NCBI RefSeq assembly: GCF_009749525.1
Contig: NZ_WOAC01000001.1
Span: 62,001 to 126,000, forward strand
DNA: 64,000 nucleotides
Direction of reading: 5' to 3'
Source: Mesorhizobium xinjiangense
Lineage (GTDB): Bacteria > Pseudomonadota > Alphaproteobacteria > Rhizobiales > Rhizobiaceae
In this document: positions 25,495 through 36,666 of the stretch, piece by piece
Layout: the number at the start of each line of letters is the position of its first letter
Numbering within the stretch: the stretch's first letter is position 1
Notes under the pieces: model-generated
The model's database searches: none
What the model was told of the DNA's origin: nothing
Seen by the model: only the letters and a program-made list of their open reading frames with translations
Made by a program: the position numbers and the translations under genes

Positions 25495-25770
25495 TCAGGC
25501 AGAAGCGGATATCGTCTCGCAGAAGATGTCGAATTCTTCCGCCGACGCATAGGATTTCTGGATGCCTCGCCGGCCGACTGAATGCGCGGCATAGCGGGCG
25601 GCACGGTTCAGCGCCTCTTCGGTATCGCCGGTCGCGGCAAGAAAATGCGCAAAGGAACCGATGAACGCGTCGCCCGCCCCTGTCGTGTCCACCGGCTTGA
25701 CGCGAACCGGCTCGATCGCGGCATTGTGCCCGGCACGGCGACATCGCGCCGACAAGCGGTCAGCAGTCAA
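25495..25770 (-). pseudogene. C-terminal fragment of a ribokinase (truncated)
   Basis: The last 70 or so codons match the C-terminus of a PfkB sugar kinase: [21 protein letters not shown] holds the anion hole and catalytic Asp, followed by [10 protein letters not shown]. The N-terminal three quarters are missing, because upstream of about 25740-25765 the sequence becomes the end of the DUF1330 gene. The remaining frame could be translated from a codon at 25770 but lacks the substrate-binding lid and cannot be a working kinase. It looks like the remnant of the rbsK/deoK gene of a rbsK-deoC-aldh operon. Confidence 0.8.
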
Positions 25771-26053
25771 AACCTTCCACGATGGTCATTTCGGCGTCGG
25801 CGACGGTGAGCCGGATCGCCTTGGCGGCCTGGTATTCCGGTGAAGCGTAGCAATTCTTAGCCGCCTCAAAAGACGGGAACTCGATGACCACGTTGCGGCC
25901 GCGTCCCGTCCCTTCCATCGCCTCATAGGGCCCGCCGCGGGCGAGGAACTTCGCCCCAAACCTTTCAAATGCGGGCTTGGCGGTCGCCACGTAATCCTTG
26001 TAGCGCTCCGGATCACGCACATCGACATGGGCGATCCAATAGGCTTTCGGCAT
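25760..26053 (-). CDS. DUF1330 family protein
   Basis: This 97-residue ferredoxin-fold protein of the DUF1330 (dimeric alpha/beta barrel) type has [21 protein letters not shown] at the start, [13 protein letters not shown] in the middle and [21 protein letters not shown] after it. The function is unknown. The ATG at 26053 begins the family N-terminus. It lies 20 bp downstream of pyrF, a common neighbour. The C-terminus ends beside the broken ribokinase, so the last few residues may have been altered by the rearrangement. Confidence 0.85.
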   Translation of the reverse strand: MPKAYWIAHVDVRDPERYKDYVATAKPAFERFGAKFLARGGPYEAMEGTGRGRNVVIEFPSFEAAKNCYASPEYQAAKAIRLTVADAEMTIVEGFDC

Positions 26054-26073
26054 TATTCCCTCCCTGTCATACT

Positions 26074-26763
26074 TCAGGCCGAGGCCATCTCGGCCAGGAT
26101 GGACTGCGCCGCCTGCCGCCGGTCGGGCGCGGCAACGATGGGCCGGGCGACGACAAGATGGCTTGCGCCCATGCGGATCGCATCGGCCGGCGTGACGACG
26201 CGTTTCTGGTCGCCATGCGCGGCGCCCGCGGGCCGGATGCCTGGGGTGACGACCGCCATGTCGGGGCCCACGATCGCGCGCACCGCCTGTGCCTCGCTCG
26301 CCGCGCACACCACGCCGCCCATGCCGGCCGCACGGGCCTGTTCGGCCCGGCGCGCAACAAGCGTGGCCGGATCGCAGGCATAACCGGCCTCATGAAGATC
26401 GGCTTCGTCCATCGAGGTCAGGACACTCACGCCGAGGAGGCAAAGGTCGCTGCCCTTGGCGCCCTCGACAGCCGCCCGCATCGCCTTGGGATAGGCATGG
26501 ACGGTGAGCATCGTCACGCCCATGGCCGCGACGCTTTCGACGCCTTGGGCCACGGTATTGTCGATGTCGAGCAGTTTCATGTCGAGGAAGACCTGCTTGC
26601 CGTCCTCGACCAGCTCGCGCGCGAAGTCGAGCCCGCCGGCAAAGGCGAGCCTGTAGCCGATCTTGTAGAAGCCGACGACGCCGTCGAGCTCGCGCACGGC
26701 CTTTGCCGCCTCCTGCACATTCGGCAGGTCGAGACCGACGATAAGACGATCGTCCATCGTCAT
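26074..26763 (-). CDS. pyrF: Orotidine 5'-phosphate decarboxylase
   Basis: This 229-residue TIM-barrel enzyme makes UMP, the last step of pyrimidine synthesis. The catalytic Lys-Asp array is in [13 protein letters not shown], the substrate Asp is in IVGLDLP near the N-terminus and the phosphate loop is in VVTPGIRP. The ATG at 26763 overlaps the TGA of the upstream flavin reductase (ATGA), which decides the start over an ATG two codons later. DUF1330 follows. Confidence 0.94.
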   Translation of the reverse strand: MTMDDRLIVGLDLPNVQEAAKAVRELDGVVGFYKIGYRLAFAGGLDFARELVEDGKQVFLDMKLLDIDNTVAQGVESVAAMGVTMLTVHAYPKAMRAAVEGAKGSDLCLLGVSVLTSMDEADLHEAGYACDPATLVARRAEQARAAGMGGVVCAASEAQAVRAIVGPDMAVVTPGIRPAGAAHGDQKRVVTPADAIRMGASHLVVARPIVAAPDRRQAAQSILAEMASA

Positions 26764-27350
26764 GGCTCCACCCGCACCGAGAGCATGCGCGATCGCTCGA
26801 TCAGCGTCGCGCAGACATTGCGCATCATGGATTGCAAGCGCTCCTCTTTCAGATTGCCGTCGATGTCGAAGGCCTGCGAGGCGCGCGCGACCGAACATTG
26901 CGGCGTAATGACCTCGACGCGGCAGTTCATGAGCACCGAACGCAGATGATAAAGCCCCCGCGCGCCGGCGAAATTGCCGTCGGAAGAGGAGCAAAGCGCG
27001 GCCACCTTGCCTTCATAAGGCTTGAAGGTTCGCCCGCCATCCTTGCGAATGCGGCTCACCCAGTCGAGCGTGTTCTTCAAAAGCGGCGGGATCGAAGAGT
27101 TGTATTCCGGGCTGGCGATCAGGATGCCGTCATGCGCAGCGAAGATGCGCCCGAGCTTCATGGCATTTTCCGGAATGCCATGCTCTTTCTCCAGATCCTC
27201 GTCCATGATCGGCAGCGGATAGTCGGCCAGCGAGATGCGCGTCACCTCGGCACCCTGCACGGCCAGTTCCTTCATCGCCGCGTCGGCCGTCTGGATGCTG
27301 TAGGCCCCGGTGCGGATCGACCCTGCAAATACGAGTATCTTGGGAATCAT
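26760..27350 (-). CDS. NADPH-dependent FMN reductase family protein
   Basis: This 196-residue flavodoxin-like protein has the FMN phosphate-binding motif GSIRTGAYS near the N-terminus and the isoalloxazine loop [18 protein letters not shown] (about 79-96). Such proteins reduce FMN, quinones, chromate or azo compounds; the physiological substrate is unknown. It is the first gene of a coupled run with pyrF (ATGA overlap). A related but distinct paralogue lies at 63357. Confidence 0.88.
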   Translation of the reverse strand: MIPKILVFAGSIRTGAYSIQTADAAMKELAVQGAEVTRISLADYPLPIMDEDLEKEHGIPENAMKLGRIFAAHDGILIASPEYNSSIPPLLKNTLDWVSRIRKDGGRTFKPYEGKVAALCSSSDGNFAGARGLYHLRSVLMNCRVEVITPQCSVARASQAFDIDGNLKEERLQSMMRNVCATLIERSRMLSVRVEP

Positions 27351-27465
27351 GCGCTGCCCGTCATTCGGTTCGTCCAGATCGGTATAGGCGATAAACCGGG
27401 CAAATCAAATCCGTCGGATCGATGAGCCGTCTCCCGCACCCGGCTCGGGTTTGCACCCTCGCCAC

Positions 27466-27533
27466 CCTCTCCCCGGCGGGGAGAGGAGGTCAAGCACCCC
27501 TATCCCGCCTTCTCTTCTCCCATTGGGGAGAAG
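27466..27533. repeat. Pair of GC-rich hairpins in an intergenic region
   Basis: Two strong inverted repeats lie in the 356-bp gap: CCTCTCCCC with GGGGAGAGG (27466-27486) and CTTCTCC with GGGGAGAAG (27514-27533). Neither has a T-run. The CTCTCCCC/GGGGAGAG type is a frequent dispersed intergenic motif in rhizobial genomes (recalled, not searched). No gene is evident in this gap apart from this and the R2 copy. Confidence 0.5.
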
Positions 27534-27593
27534 GTGGCCGAGCGTCGCGAGGCCGTATTAGGGGTTGCCACGTCGTGAACGAAATCCCCGCAA

Positions 27594-27710
27594 CTGGAAC
27601 ATGTCCCGCTCAAACGGAATCGTTTGAGCGAAAGGTACATGTTCCAGCATATTGATCTGGCACGCATATCTTTGCTTCAAACGTTCCCGTTTGAAGCGAA
27701 CGCGCGCTAG
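27594..27710. repeat. Palindromic intergenic element, family R2 copy 4
   Basis: This is the best-paired R2 copy. Stem one has CGCTCAAACG and CGTTTGAGCG inside GGAACATGT and ACATGTTCC. Stem two has GCTTCAAACG and CGTTTGAAGC. The right boundary CTAG (27707-27710) contains, on the minus strand, the TAG stop codon of pmtA. The left boundary is CTGG. Confidence 0.88.
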
Positions 27711-28312
27711 GCCTGCAAGGGACGGCGATAGACCCAGAGCTGCGCCGGAGGCAGGTTGCGCACGATGAAATCGTAATGCTCGACCGTATAGTTGCCGCGC
27801 TTGGGCGGAACGGGCGAAAGCGGTCCGTAGGTGATCTGCATGATCGGCCGGCCGCGCGGAATGAGGTCGAGCAGCTGCTCGACGAACTGGACACGCTTGG
27901 CGGTCGGAAAATTCAAGAGCGGAACGCCCGAGACGACGCTGTCGAAACGTATGCCGGGATAGGCTTCCAAGGTATGCTCGAGATCGAACGCGTCGCCCTT
28001 GATGACACGAACCTCGGGGAAGCGCTGGCGCAGATGGGCGACGAAATCTTCCGCGTACTCGATCGAGAAGAGGTTTTCCGGCCTTACGCCGCGCTGCAGG
28101 ATCGCCTTCGTAATGACGCCCGTGCCCGCGCCAAGCTCAAGCACCGGCAGGCCGGAGGAGGCATCGACGACCGAAGCCATGCGGCGCGCCGTCACGGAGC
28201 TGGTCGGCATGACCGCGCCAACGGCCTTCGGCTTGTCGATCCAGCCCTTGAAGAAGCGGATTTCCTCGTCGAACCTTTCCGCCAGCGCCTTGCGCATCCC
28301 GGTTGTGCTCAT
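27707..28312 (-). CDS. pmtA: Phospholipid N-methyltransferase
   Basis: This 201-residue class I SAM methyltransferase has motif I VLELGAGTGVITKAIL at about residues 57-72, acidic motif FSIEYAEDF and SVVSGVPLLNFP. The sequence matches the Sinorhizobium-type PmtA that methylates phosphatidylethanolamine to phosphatidylcholine at the membrane surface. The related group of rRNA dimethylases is less likely given the GVPLLN and C-terminal YGPLSPVPP motifs. It sits downstream of dnaJ on the same strand, a usual rhizobial arrangement. The TAG stop is part of an R2 boundary CTAG. Confidence 0.9.
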   Translation of the reverse strand: MSTTGMRKALAERFDEEIRFFKGWIDKPKAVGAVMPTSSVTARRMASVVDASSGLPVLELGAGTGVITKAILQRGVRPENLFSIEYAEDFVAHLRQRFPEVRVIKGDAFDLEHTLEAYPGIRFDSVVSGVPLLNFPTAKRVQFVEQLLDLIPRGRPIMQITYGPLSPVPPKRGNYTVEHYDFIVRNLPPAQLWVYRRPLQA

Positions 28313-28427
28313 CCTTCACTCTCCATTCCTGCGGCCGCAGGCGGCGGCCAATTGCCGGAAGTCCAATCATCACCGCATCTGCAACAAGCAGCGCCGAGCC
28401 TCCTTTACACAGGAAAGAGCGGCGAGG

Positions 28428-29555
28428 CTACTTTCCGGAGGAATCGAAAAACTCCTTCATGCGGCTGAAGAAGCCGCTCGATTGCGGGCTGTTTTCCTTC
28501 GATGACAGTGTGTCGAACTCCTCGAGCAGTTCGCGCTGCCGCCGGGTGAGATTTTGCGGCGTCTCGACGGCCACCTGGATGTAGAGATCGCCGACGGCCG
28601 GTTGGCGCAGCACCGGCATGCCCTTGCCCTTGAGGCGGAACTGCCGCCCGTTCTGCGTTCCTTCGGGAATCTTGACACGGGTCTGCGTGCCGTCGAGCGT
28701 CGCCACCTCGAAGTCGCTGCCGAGGGCGGCCGCGGTCATCGAGATCGGCGCCCGGCAATAAAGATCGGCGCCGTCGCGCTGGAACAATTCGTGCGGGGCG
28801 ACCGACAGGAAGATGTAGAGGTCGCCCGACGGGCCGCCGCGCATGCCGGCTTCACCCTCGCCGGTCAGGCGAATGCGGGTGCCGTCATCGATGCCGGCGG
28901 GGATGTTGACCGACAGCGAGCGCTCCTCGGTCACCCGTCCCTGGCCGGAACATTTGGCGCACGGATCCTGGATCGTCTGGCCGCGGCCATGGCAGGTCGG
29001 GCAGGCGCGCTCGATGGAAAAGAAGCCCTGGGCGGCGCGCACGCGGCCCGCGCCATGACAGGTGGTGCATGTGACCGGCGACGTGCCGGGCTTGGCGCCC
29101 GAACCGGCGCATTCGTCACACGTGACCGAGGTCGGCACGTGGATCTGCGCGGTCTTGCCCGCATAGGCCTCTTCGAGGCTGATCTCCATATTGTAGCGAA
29201 GGTCGGCGCCACGATCGCGCCCGCCGGGGCCGCGGCGGCGGGCGCCGCCCATCATCTCGCCGAAAATGTCCTCGAAAATATCGGCAAATCCGCCCGCACC
29301 GCCAAATCCGGCGCCGCCGCCCATGCCGCCGTTTTCGAACGCGGCGTGACCGAAACGGTCGTAGGCGGCCCGCTTTTGCGGGTCCTTCAGCGTTTCATAG
29401 GCCTCGTTGATCTCCTTGAAGCGCTGCTCGGCAGCCTCGTCGCCGGGATTGCGATCGGGATGGAACTGCATGGCCAGCTTGCGGTAGGCGCTTTTGAGCT
29501 CCTTATCGTCCGCGGCCTTCGCAACGCCCAGTGTCTCGTAGAAATCGGCCTTCAT
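28428..29555 (-). CDS. dnaJ: Chaperone DnaJ
   Basis: This 375-residue Hsp40 stimulates DnaK ATPase and delivers substrates. The J domain (about 1-70) contains [11 protein letters not shown] Gly/Phe-rich region with an MGGGAGFGG type stretch follows. The zinc domain (about 138-215) has four CxxCxGxG repeats: [24 protein letters not shown] and CAKCSGQG. The C-terminal substrate-binding domains end in MKEFFDSS. The ATG at 29555 begins [10 protein letters not shown] with GGAG upstream. It is 238 bp downstream of dnaK with a terminator between, so it may need read-through or its own promoter. Confidence 0.96.
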   Translation of the reverse strand: MKADFYETLGVAKAADDKELKSAYRKLAMQFHPDRNPGDEAAEQRFKEINEAYETLKDPQKRAAYDRFGHAAFENGGMGGGAGFGGAGGFADIFEDIFGEMMGGARRRGPGGRDRGADLRYNMEISLEEAYAGKTAQIHVPTSVTCDECAGSGAKPGTSPVTCTTCHGAGRVRAAQGFFSIERACPTCHGRGQTIQDPCAKCSGQGRVTEERSLSVNIPAGIDDGTRIRLTGEGEAGMRGGPSGDLYIFLSVAPHELFQRDGADLYCRAPISMTAAALGSDFEVATLDGTQTRVKIPEGTQNGRQFRLKGKGMPVLRQPAVGDLYIQVAVETPQNLTRRQRELLEEFDTLSSKENSPQSSGFFSRMKEFFDSSGK

Positions 29556-29746
29556 GGTGCTCCGCAATAGTCTCTATGCCGGTCGAACGGATTGACACGT
29601 CCGTTTGCCCGAAACTGCTCCCGATTTAGTAAAGTCGCGCCGGCAATGCCATAGGCTGATCGGATAAGGTGGCACAAATTGCGCCCAATCCGGCGCATTT
29701 CGGGTGATTCTCGCTCCCCAAGACGGCACAGCCCGGCGCCAATCAG

Positions 29747-29776
29747 AAAAAGCCCGGCGCTGCGGCCGGGCTTTTT
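29747..29776 (-). terminator. Intrinsic terminator after dnaK
   Basis: GCCCGGC and GCCGGGC arms with a short loop are flanked by five A residues on one side and five T on the other. This forms a strong rho-independent hairpin that works in either direction. It lies just after the dnaK stop and should reduce dnaJ transcription from the dnaK promoter. Confidence 0.8.
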
Positions 29777-29793
29777 CGTCGGTTTCGTCCTGA

Positions 29794-31710
<1,917 letters not shown>

Positions 31711-31825
31711 TTTGTCTCTCCGCTTAGCAGGCTGTCAGGACCCCTGAGGCATTCCAATGACAACCCCTGTTCATAAGAATTCGCTGCATGACCCGGCTGT
31801 TCGCCTGGCCGGCAGCGTTGCCGGG

Positions 31826-31855
31826 TATATAAGAACAGCTCTCGGCGCGCGCAAG
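31826..31855 (-). promoter_or_regulatory. RpoH-type heat-shock promoter of dnaK
   Basis: The minus strand reads CTTG (31855-31852), an 18-bp spacer, then CTTATATA (31833-31826), matching the alphaproteobacterial RpoH consensus CTTG-N17/18-CYTATNT. The inferred transcript start is near 31816-31820, giving a leader of roughly 105 nt before dnaK. No CIRCE element is visible. Confidence 0.75.
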
Positions 31856-31950
31856 CCGGACGATCACTCCAATGTGAAGCAATGCGGCACTGCGCATCCC
31901 TCCCGCAGAAGGGACTCGGCAAAGCCGTCCGGTCCTCCCATATTCGGGTC

Positions 31951-33057
31951 ATGAACCAGACCGGATCGATCGACCTTCTCCAGCAACGGCGCAACCGGGC
32001 GCTCAACACCCTTCACACCTGGATGCTCGCCGGAGGGTGCCTCGTCCTGCTGGCCGCCTGCGCCTATGCCTTCGCCGGCGGCGTCGGCATCTTCTACGCC
32101 ATCGCCATCGGTACAGCGTCCATGTGGTTCGCGCGCCGCGCCAGTCCGAACATCGTGCTGAGAATGTACAAGGCGCGGCCGGTGACACGGGCCCGGTTTC
32201 CCTTCGGCGTCGACCTGATGGAGGACCTCGCAGAGCGCGCCGGCCTGCCGGCCACGCCCGTTCTTCACGTCATACCCTCGCGCATGATGAACGCGTTTGC
32301 CGTCGGTCATGGAAACGACTCGGCCGTTGCCGTCACCGACGCGCTGGTGCGCCAACTCACCGCGCGCGAGTTTGCCGGGGTCGTCGCCCACGAGATCAGC
32401 CACATCGCCCATGGCGACGTGAACGTCATGGCCTTCGCCGACATGGTCTCGCGCTTCACCTCCTTCATGTCGACTGTGGGCTTGTTCTCGCTGACCCTCA
32501 ACGTGCTCGGCCTGGCCGGCGGCTACGCGGCACAAATACCGTGGCTGGCGGTTGTTGTGCTGATCGCCTCGCCGACCATCGGCGGATTGCTTCAAATGGC
32601 GTTGTCGCGCACGCGCGAATTCGACGCCGATCTGGGCGCGGCCATGCTGACCGGCGACCCCGAGGGGCTGGCCATGGCGCTGCGCAAGCTCGAACGGGCG
32701 CAGGGGCGGCTTTGGGAATCGGTGGTCCTGCCGGGCGGGCGCATTCCCGATCCGTCGATCCTGCGCACCCATCCGCTGACCTCGGACCGCATCGAACGGC
32801 TGATGCAATTGCACGCGGCGCGCGACCTGCCGGAACCGCCCGTCGCCGTCGAGGCGGCCGGCCTGCCGCGGCACAGGCGCAGAAGCTTCATTCCGCGCGT
32901 CGGCGGGCGCGGGCCGACCGACTATCGGCGCATCGCTTCGCTGATGACGCCGCACCACGCTAAGGGAGACGCGGATCACCCGGCCTGCGAAAGCGGGCTG
33001 GCCGATCCAGACGGGCGGCCGCGCATCCGCATCCGCAATGGCGGCGTCTGGTGGTAG
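31951..33057 (+). CDS. M48-family membrane zinc metalloprotease (HtpX-like)
   Basis: From ATG 31951 this is 368 residues. Membrane helices lie at about 25-45 and 47-62, before the zinc motif HEISH at 147-151. Two more membrane segments follow, then the third-ligand region RTREFDADLGAAM (Glu about 212). HtpX relatives degrade misfolded membrane proteins. It is divergent from dnaK, and its promoter may overlap the heat-shock promoter region. An earlier ATG at 31882 would add 23 residues; neither start has a clear ribosome binding site. The C-terminal tail is longer than in E. coli HtpX. Confidence 0.85.
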   Translation: MNQTGSIDLLQQRRNRALNTLHTWMLAGGCLVLLAACAYAFAGGVGIFYAIAIGTASMWFARRASPNIVLRMYKARPVTRARFPFGVDLMEDLAERAGLPATPVLHVIPSRMMNAFAVGHGNDSAVAVTDALVRQLTAREFAGVVAHEISHIAHGDVNVMAFADMVSRFTSFMSTVGLFSLTLNVLGLAGGYAAQIPWLAVVVLIASPTIGGLLQMALSRTREFDADLGAAMLTGDPEGLAMALRKLERAQGRLWESVVLPGGRIPDPSILRTHPLTSDRIERLMQLHAARDLPEPPVAVEAAGLPRHRRRSFIPRVGGRGPTDYRRIASLMTPHHAKGDADHPACESGLADPDGRPRIRIRNGGVWW

Positions 33058-33154
33058 GCCGGCGCCCGCCCGAATTTCCCCGAACACATTTCCCCGACGG
33101 CTGGACAGATCGTCCGCATCGTGTAGTCAGGCCGCGAAAGTGCGGGAGACGACC

Positions 33155-33574
33155 ATGAGCGAACGGTGCTTCGAACACGATATCCAGATCAGCTTCGGCG
33201 ATTGCGATCCCGCGGGGATCGTCTTTTATCCCAACTATTTCGCCTGGTTCGACGCAACCTACCACGCCTGGCTGAAAAGCCGCGGGCTGACCCATGCAAG
33301 CCTCGCCGAGGCGATCGGCACGGCCGGGACGGGACTTCTCGATGTCGGCGCGACCTTCCGCTCGCCCGCCACCAACGGCGACAGGCTGAGGATTCGACTG
33401 AGCATTGCCGAATGGCGCGAAAAGACCTTCCGCCTCGCCTATCGGGGCGTGATCGGCGAGCGCCTGGTCGTCGAGGGTTTCGAGCTGCGCGGCGTCTTCA
33501 TGCGCGATGCGGAGGGCCGTCTGCGCGCTGGCCCGGTCGAGCCGCTGCGCCGGCTGCTGAACGCTGAGGGGTGA
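33155..33574 (+). CDS. Acyl-CoA thioesterase, 4-hydroxybenzoyl-CoA thioesterase type
   Basis: This 139-residue hotdog-fold protein has the family motif FGDCDPAGIVFYPNYFAWFD near residues 12-31, where the Asp of DCDPAG is the catalytic acid. It hydrolyses acyl-CoA thioesters; short-chain or aromatic substrates are typical but cannot be fixed here. The ATG at 33155 is preceded by GGGAG and begins the family N-terminus. It follows the M48 protease by 97 bp on the same strand and converges with cueR. Confidence 0.85.
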   Translation: MSERCFEHDIQISFGDCDPAGIVFYPNYFAWFDATYHAWLKSRGLTHASLAEAIGTAGTGLLDVGATFRSPATNGDRLRIRLSIAEWREKTFRLAYRGVIGERLVVEGFELRGVFMRDAEGRLRAGPVEPLRRLLNAEG

Positions 33575-33593
33575 GCCACCTCCCCTCCTCCCC

Positions 33594-33992
33594 TCAGCCG
33601 GTCGCGGCCTCGCCCGACAACTCGTCGATGATCGGACAGTCCGGCCTGTGGTCGCCATGGCAGTTGGCGACAAGATGGGCGAGCACGTCGCGCAGCCCGG
33701 CAAGTTCGGCGATCTTGCAGTCGATCTCGGCGAGCTTGGCCTTGGCGATCGTCTTGACCTCCATGCTCTCTCGCGCGCGATCATCATAAAGCGACAGAAG
33801 CTGCCGGCACTCGCCAACCGAGAAGCCCAGGCTGCGCGCACGCTGGACGAAACGCAGCCGGTGGACGTCGCCGGTCGAATAATGCCGATAACCGTTGCCG
33901 GCCCGATCCGGCCTGACGAGACCGATATCCTCGTAATAGCGGATCGTCTTGGCCGGGAGGCCCGACTTCTCCGCCGCCGTGCCGATATTCAT
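33594..33992 (-). CDS. cueR: Cu(I)-responsive MerR-family regulator
   Basis: This 132-residue regulator has an N-terminal winged helix (MNIGTAAEKSGLPAKTIRYYE), a dimerisation coiled coil (about 75-110) and a metal loop with Cys111 and Cys119 in CHGDHRPDC. The two-Cys spacing equals that of CueR (Cys112 and Cys120), the signature of monovalent copper, silver or gold sensing. In rhizobia it is also called HmrR. It lies 84 bp downstream of copA and has its own degenerate dyad upstream, suggesting autoregulation. Confidence 0.92.
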   Translation of the reverse strand: MNIGTAAEKSGLPAKTIRYYEDIGLVRPDRAGNGYRHYSTGDVHRLRFVQRARSLGFSVGECRQLLSLYDDRARESMEVKTIAKAKLAEIDCKIAELAGLRDVLAHLVANCHGDHRPDCPIIDELSGEAATG

Positions 33993-34020
33993 CGCAAAAT
34001 GTCTCCGATCGCATTCAAAC

Positions 34021-34036
34021 CTTCCAGTAACTGGAG
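34021..34036 (-). promoter_or_regulatory. Candidate CueR operator upstream of cueR
   Basis: CTTCCAG-TAA-CTGGAG is a short dyad 29 bp before the cueR start. It resembles the copA operator at 36644 but with weaker arms and no consensus -35 box beside it, as expected of a lower-level autoregulatory site. Confidence 0.45.
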
Positions 34037-34076
34037 ATTTGGCCGTCCGCGTTCAAGCCCTGCCGCGTCCTCCGCC

Positions 34077-36596
34077 TCACCGCAGCGAAAGCGCCCTCAG
34101 GCGCAACGCATTGGCGATCACCGAGACGGAGGACAGGCTCATCGCCGCCGCCGCCAGCATGGGCGACAAAAGCACGCCCAGGAGCGGGTAGAGCACGCCG
34201 GCGGCCACCGGCACGCCGACCGTGTTGTAGACGAAGGCGAAGAAGAGGTTCTGCTTGATGTTGCGGATGGTCGCGCGGGCAAGATTGCGCGCCCGCACGA
34301 TCCCCGTCAGGTCGCCCTTGACGAGCGTGATGCCGGCGCTCTCGACGGCCACGTCGGCGCCCGTGCCCATGGCGATGCCGACATCGGCCGCGGCAAGGGC
34401 CGGCGCGTCGTTGACGCCGTCGCCGGCCATAGCGACCTTGGCACCGCGCGAATGCAGTTCCTCGACCAGCGCCTGCTTGTGTTCCGGCAGCATGCCGGCG
34501 CGCACCTCGTCGATGCCGAGCGTCGCCGCGACCGCTTGCGCGGTGCGCTCATTGTCGCCGGTCGCCATGATGATCCGCAGACCGCTCTCATGCAGTGCGC
34601 GGATGGCGCCGGGCGTCGTCTCCTTGACCGGATCCGACACGGCGACGATGCCGGCCGGCTGGCCGTCGACAGCGACGAACATGGCCGTCTTGCCCTGCGA
34701 CGCCAGCGTATCGGCCTGATCGGCGAGAGGCGCGATGTCGACGCCGAGCGTCTCCATCATGGCACTATTGCCCAGGGCAACGGCGCGTCCATCCACCTTG
34801 CCTTGAACGCCCTTGCCGGTGACGGCGTCGAAATCCGTCACCTCGGCGATCGCGACATCGTTTTCCCTCGCCGCCCCGACGATCGCCTCGGCAAGCGGAT
34901 GTTCGGAGCCCTTTTCGAGGCTGGCGGCGAGCCCGAGAAGCGCGTCTTCGCTCATCCCGTCGGTCGTCACGACGTCGGTCAGTTTCGGCTGCCCTTCGGT
35001 GAGCGTCCCGGTCTTGTCGACGATCAGCGTATCGACCCGGGCGAAGCGCTCCAGCGCCTCGGCGTCACGGATGAGGACACCGGCATGGGCGCCGCGGCCC
35101 GTCGCCACCATGATCGACATCGGCGTTGCCAGACCGAGCGCGCAGGGGCAGGCGATGATCAGCACGGAGACTGCCGAGACGATGGCATAGACCATGCTCG
35201 GCTGCGGGCCGACGAGCGCCCAGGTGACGAAGGCGATAATTGCGGCCAGAACCACCGCCGGCACGAAGAAATAGGCCACCCGATCGGCCAGCCCCTGGAT
35301 CGGCGCGCGCGAGCGCTGCGCCTTGGCGACCATCTCGACGATCTGCGAAAGCATCGTCTCGGCGCCGACCCGCTCGGCTTCGATGACGAGCGTGCCGTTC
35401 TTGTTGAAGGTACCGCCGGTGACGGCATCGCCCTCGTTCTTTTCCACCGGCAGCGGCTCGCCGGTGATCATGGATTCATCCACCGAGGAGCGGCCCTCGC
35501 GCACCGCGCCGTCGACCGGCACGCTGTCGCCGGGCCGCACGCGCAGCCTGTCGCCGACCACGATCTCGTCGAGCGGCACGTCTTCCTCCTGGCCGTCCTC
35601 GCCGATGCGCCGCGCCGTCCTGGGCGCCAGGTCGAGCAGGGCGCGAATGGCCGAACCGGTGCGCTCGCGCGCCTTCAATTCGAGCACCTGGCCGACGAAG
35701 ACCAGCGCCACAATGACGGCGGCCGCCTCGAAGTAGACCGGGACCGAGCCTTCGTGGCCGCGGAACTGGTGCGGGAAGATGTTGGGAAAGAGCGTCGCCA
35801 CGACGCTGTAGCCATAGGCCGCACCGACGCCGATGGAGATCAGGGTCCACATGTTCGGGCTGCGGTTGAGGATCGAGGCCCAGCCGCGCTTGAAGAAGGG
35901 GAATGCCGCCCACAGGACGACCGGTGTCGCCAAGGCCAACTCCAGCCACGACGCCAGGCGCTCGCCCAGCCAATCGCGCACCGGCAGGCCGACCATCGGT
36001 CCCATGGCGATGACGAGAAGCGGCAGCGCCAGCACCGCGCTCACCCAGAGACGGCGCGTGAAATCGACCAGTTCGGGGTTCGGGCCCTCGTCGCCCGCCG
36101 GCACACCCATCGGCTCCAGCGCCATGCCGCAGATCGGGCAGTCGCCCGGCGCATCGCGCACGATCTCGGGATGCATGGGGCAGGTGTACTGCGTTCCCGC
36201 CGGCATCGGCTCGGGCGCCGGGCGGTCGCCCAGGTAGCGCTCGGGATCGGCCTCGAACTTCTCCTTGCAGCCGGCCGAGCAGAAATAGAAGCCCTGGCCC
36301 TCGTGGCGCAGGAAATGGGCCGCCGTCGAGCGGTCGACATTCATGCCGCAGACGGGATCCTTCGCCGTCAGATGGGTTTCGGGATCGGCGAGGAATTTCT
36401 CGCGGCAGTGCTCGCTGCAGAAATGATAGCGATGACCGTCGAACGTCGCCGACGGCTTGTTTGCCGCCGGATCGACCGTCATGCCGCAGACCGGATCACG
36501 CGTCACCGCGCCCGTCGTGGTCTTTGCGCCATGACCGGAGCAGCAGGCATCGCCCCCCGGCGCGGCGTGATCGTGGTGCTTATGCGAATGGGCCAT
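34077..36596 (-). CDS. copA: Copper-exporting P1B-type ATPase with YHS domains
   Basis: The 839-residue inner-membrane pump exports Cu(I) from the cytoplasm. The N-terminus has a His/Cys-rich start (HSHKHHDH), two YHS domains (about 34-72 and 80-121) and a YTCPMHPE...CPICGMAL metal-binding segment (137-160). No GMxCxxC-type HMA domain is present. The core has eight expected helices, the ion motif CPC in [13 protein letters not shown], the phosphorylation motif DKTGTLTEG, and the GDGVND hinge. It is regulated by a CueR-type operator at 36644-36666, with cueR downstream. Confidence 0.93.
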   Translation of the reverse strand: MAHSHKHHDHAAPGGDACCSGHGAKTTTGAVTRDPVCGMTVDPAANKPSATFDGHRYHFCSEHCREKFLADPETHLTAKDPVCGMNVDRSTAAHFLRHEGQGFYFCSAGCKEKFEADPERYLGDRPAPEPMPAGTQYTCPMHPEIVRDAPGDCPICGMALEPMGVPAGDEGPNPELVDFTRRLWVSAVLALPLLVIAMGPMVGLPVRDWLGERLASWLELALATPVVLWAAFPFFKRGWASILNRSPNMWTLISIGVGAAYGYSVVATLFPNIFPHQFRGHEGSVPVYFEAAAVIVALVFVGQVLELKARERTGSAIRALLDLAPRTARRIGEDGQEEDVPLDEIVVGDRLRVRPGDSVPVDGAVREGRSSVDESMITGEPLPVEKNEGDAVTGGTFNKNGTLVIEAERVGAETMLSQIVEMVAKAQRSRAPIQGLADRVAYFFVPAVVLAAIIAFVTWALVGPQPSMVYAIVSAVSVLIIACPCALGLATPMSIMVATGRGAHAGVLIRDAEALERFARVDTLIVDKTGTLTEGQPKLTDVVTTDGMSEDALLGLAASLEKGSEHPLAEAIVGAARENDVAIAEVTDFDAVTGKGVQGKVDGRAVALGNSAMMETLGVDIAPLADQADTLASQGKTAMFVAVDGQPAGIVAVSDPVKETTPGAIRALHESGLRIIMATGDNERTAQAVAATLGIDEVRAGMLPEHKQALVEELHSRGAKVAMAGDGVNDAPALAAADVGIAMGTGADVAVESAGITLVKGDLTGIVRARNLARATIRNIKQNLFFAFVYNTVGVPVAAGVLYPLLGVLLSPMLAAAAMSLSSVSVIANALRLRALSLR

Positions 36597-36643
36597 GACC
36601 GGCTTCTCCTATGGGTCATTTCGGATCATGCGCGTCAAATGGG

Positions 36644-36666
36644 CCTTCCAGCAGCTGGAAGGTCAA
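36644..36666 (-). promoter_or_regulatory. CueR-type operator and -35 box of copA
   Basis: A perfect dyad CCTTCCAGCAGCTGGAAGG (36644-36662) overlaps a minus-strand -35 box TTGACC (36666-36661). This layout, in which the activator dyad fills an overlong spacer, closely matches the E. coli copA promoter. It lies about 50-70 bp before copA. Confidence 0.8.

Noticed and set aside
27420-27560. An intrinsic terminator pair downstream of an unseen gene
   Set aside because: The hairpins are strong but have no T-run and no gene end beside them. They look like a dispersed repeat instead.
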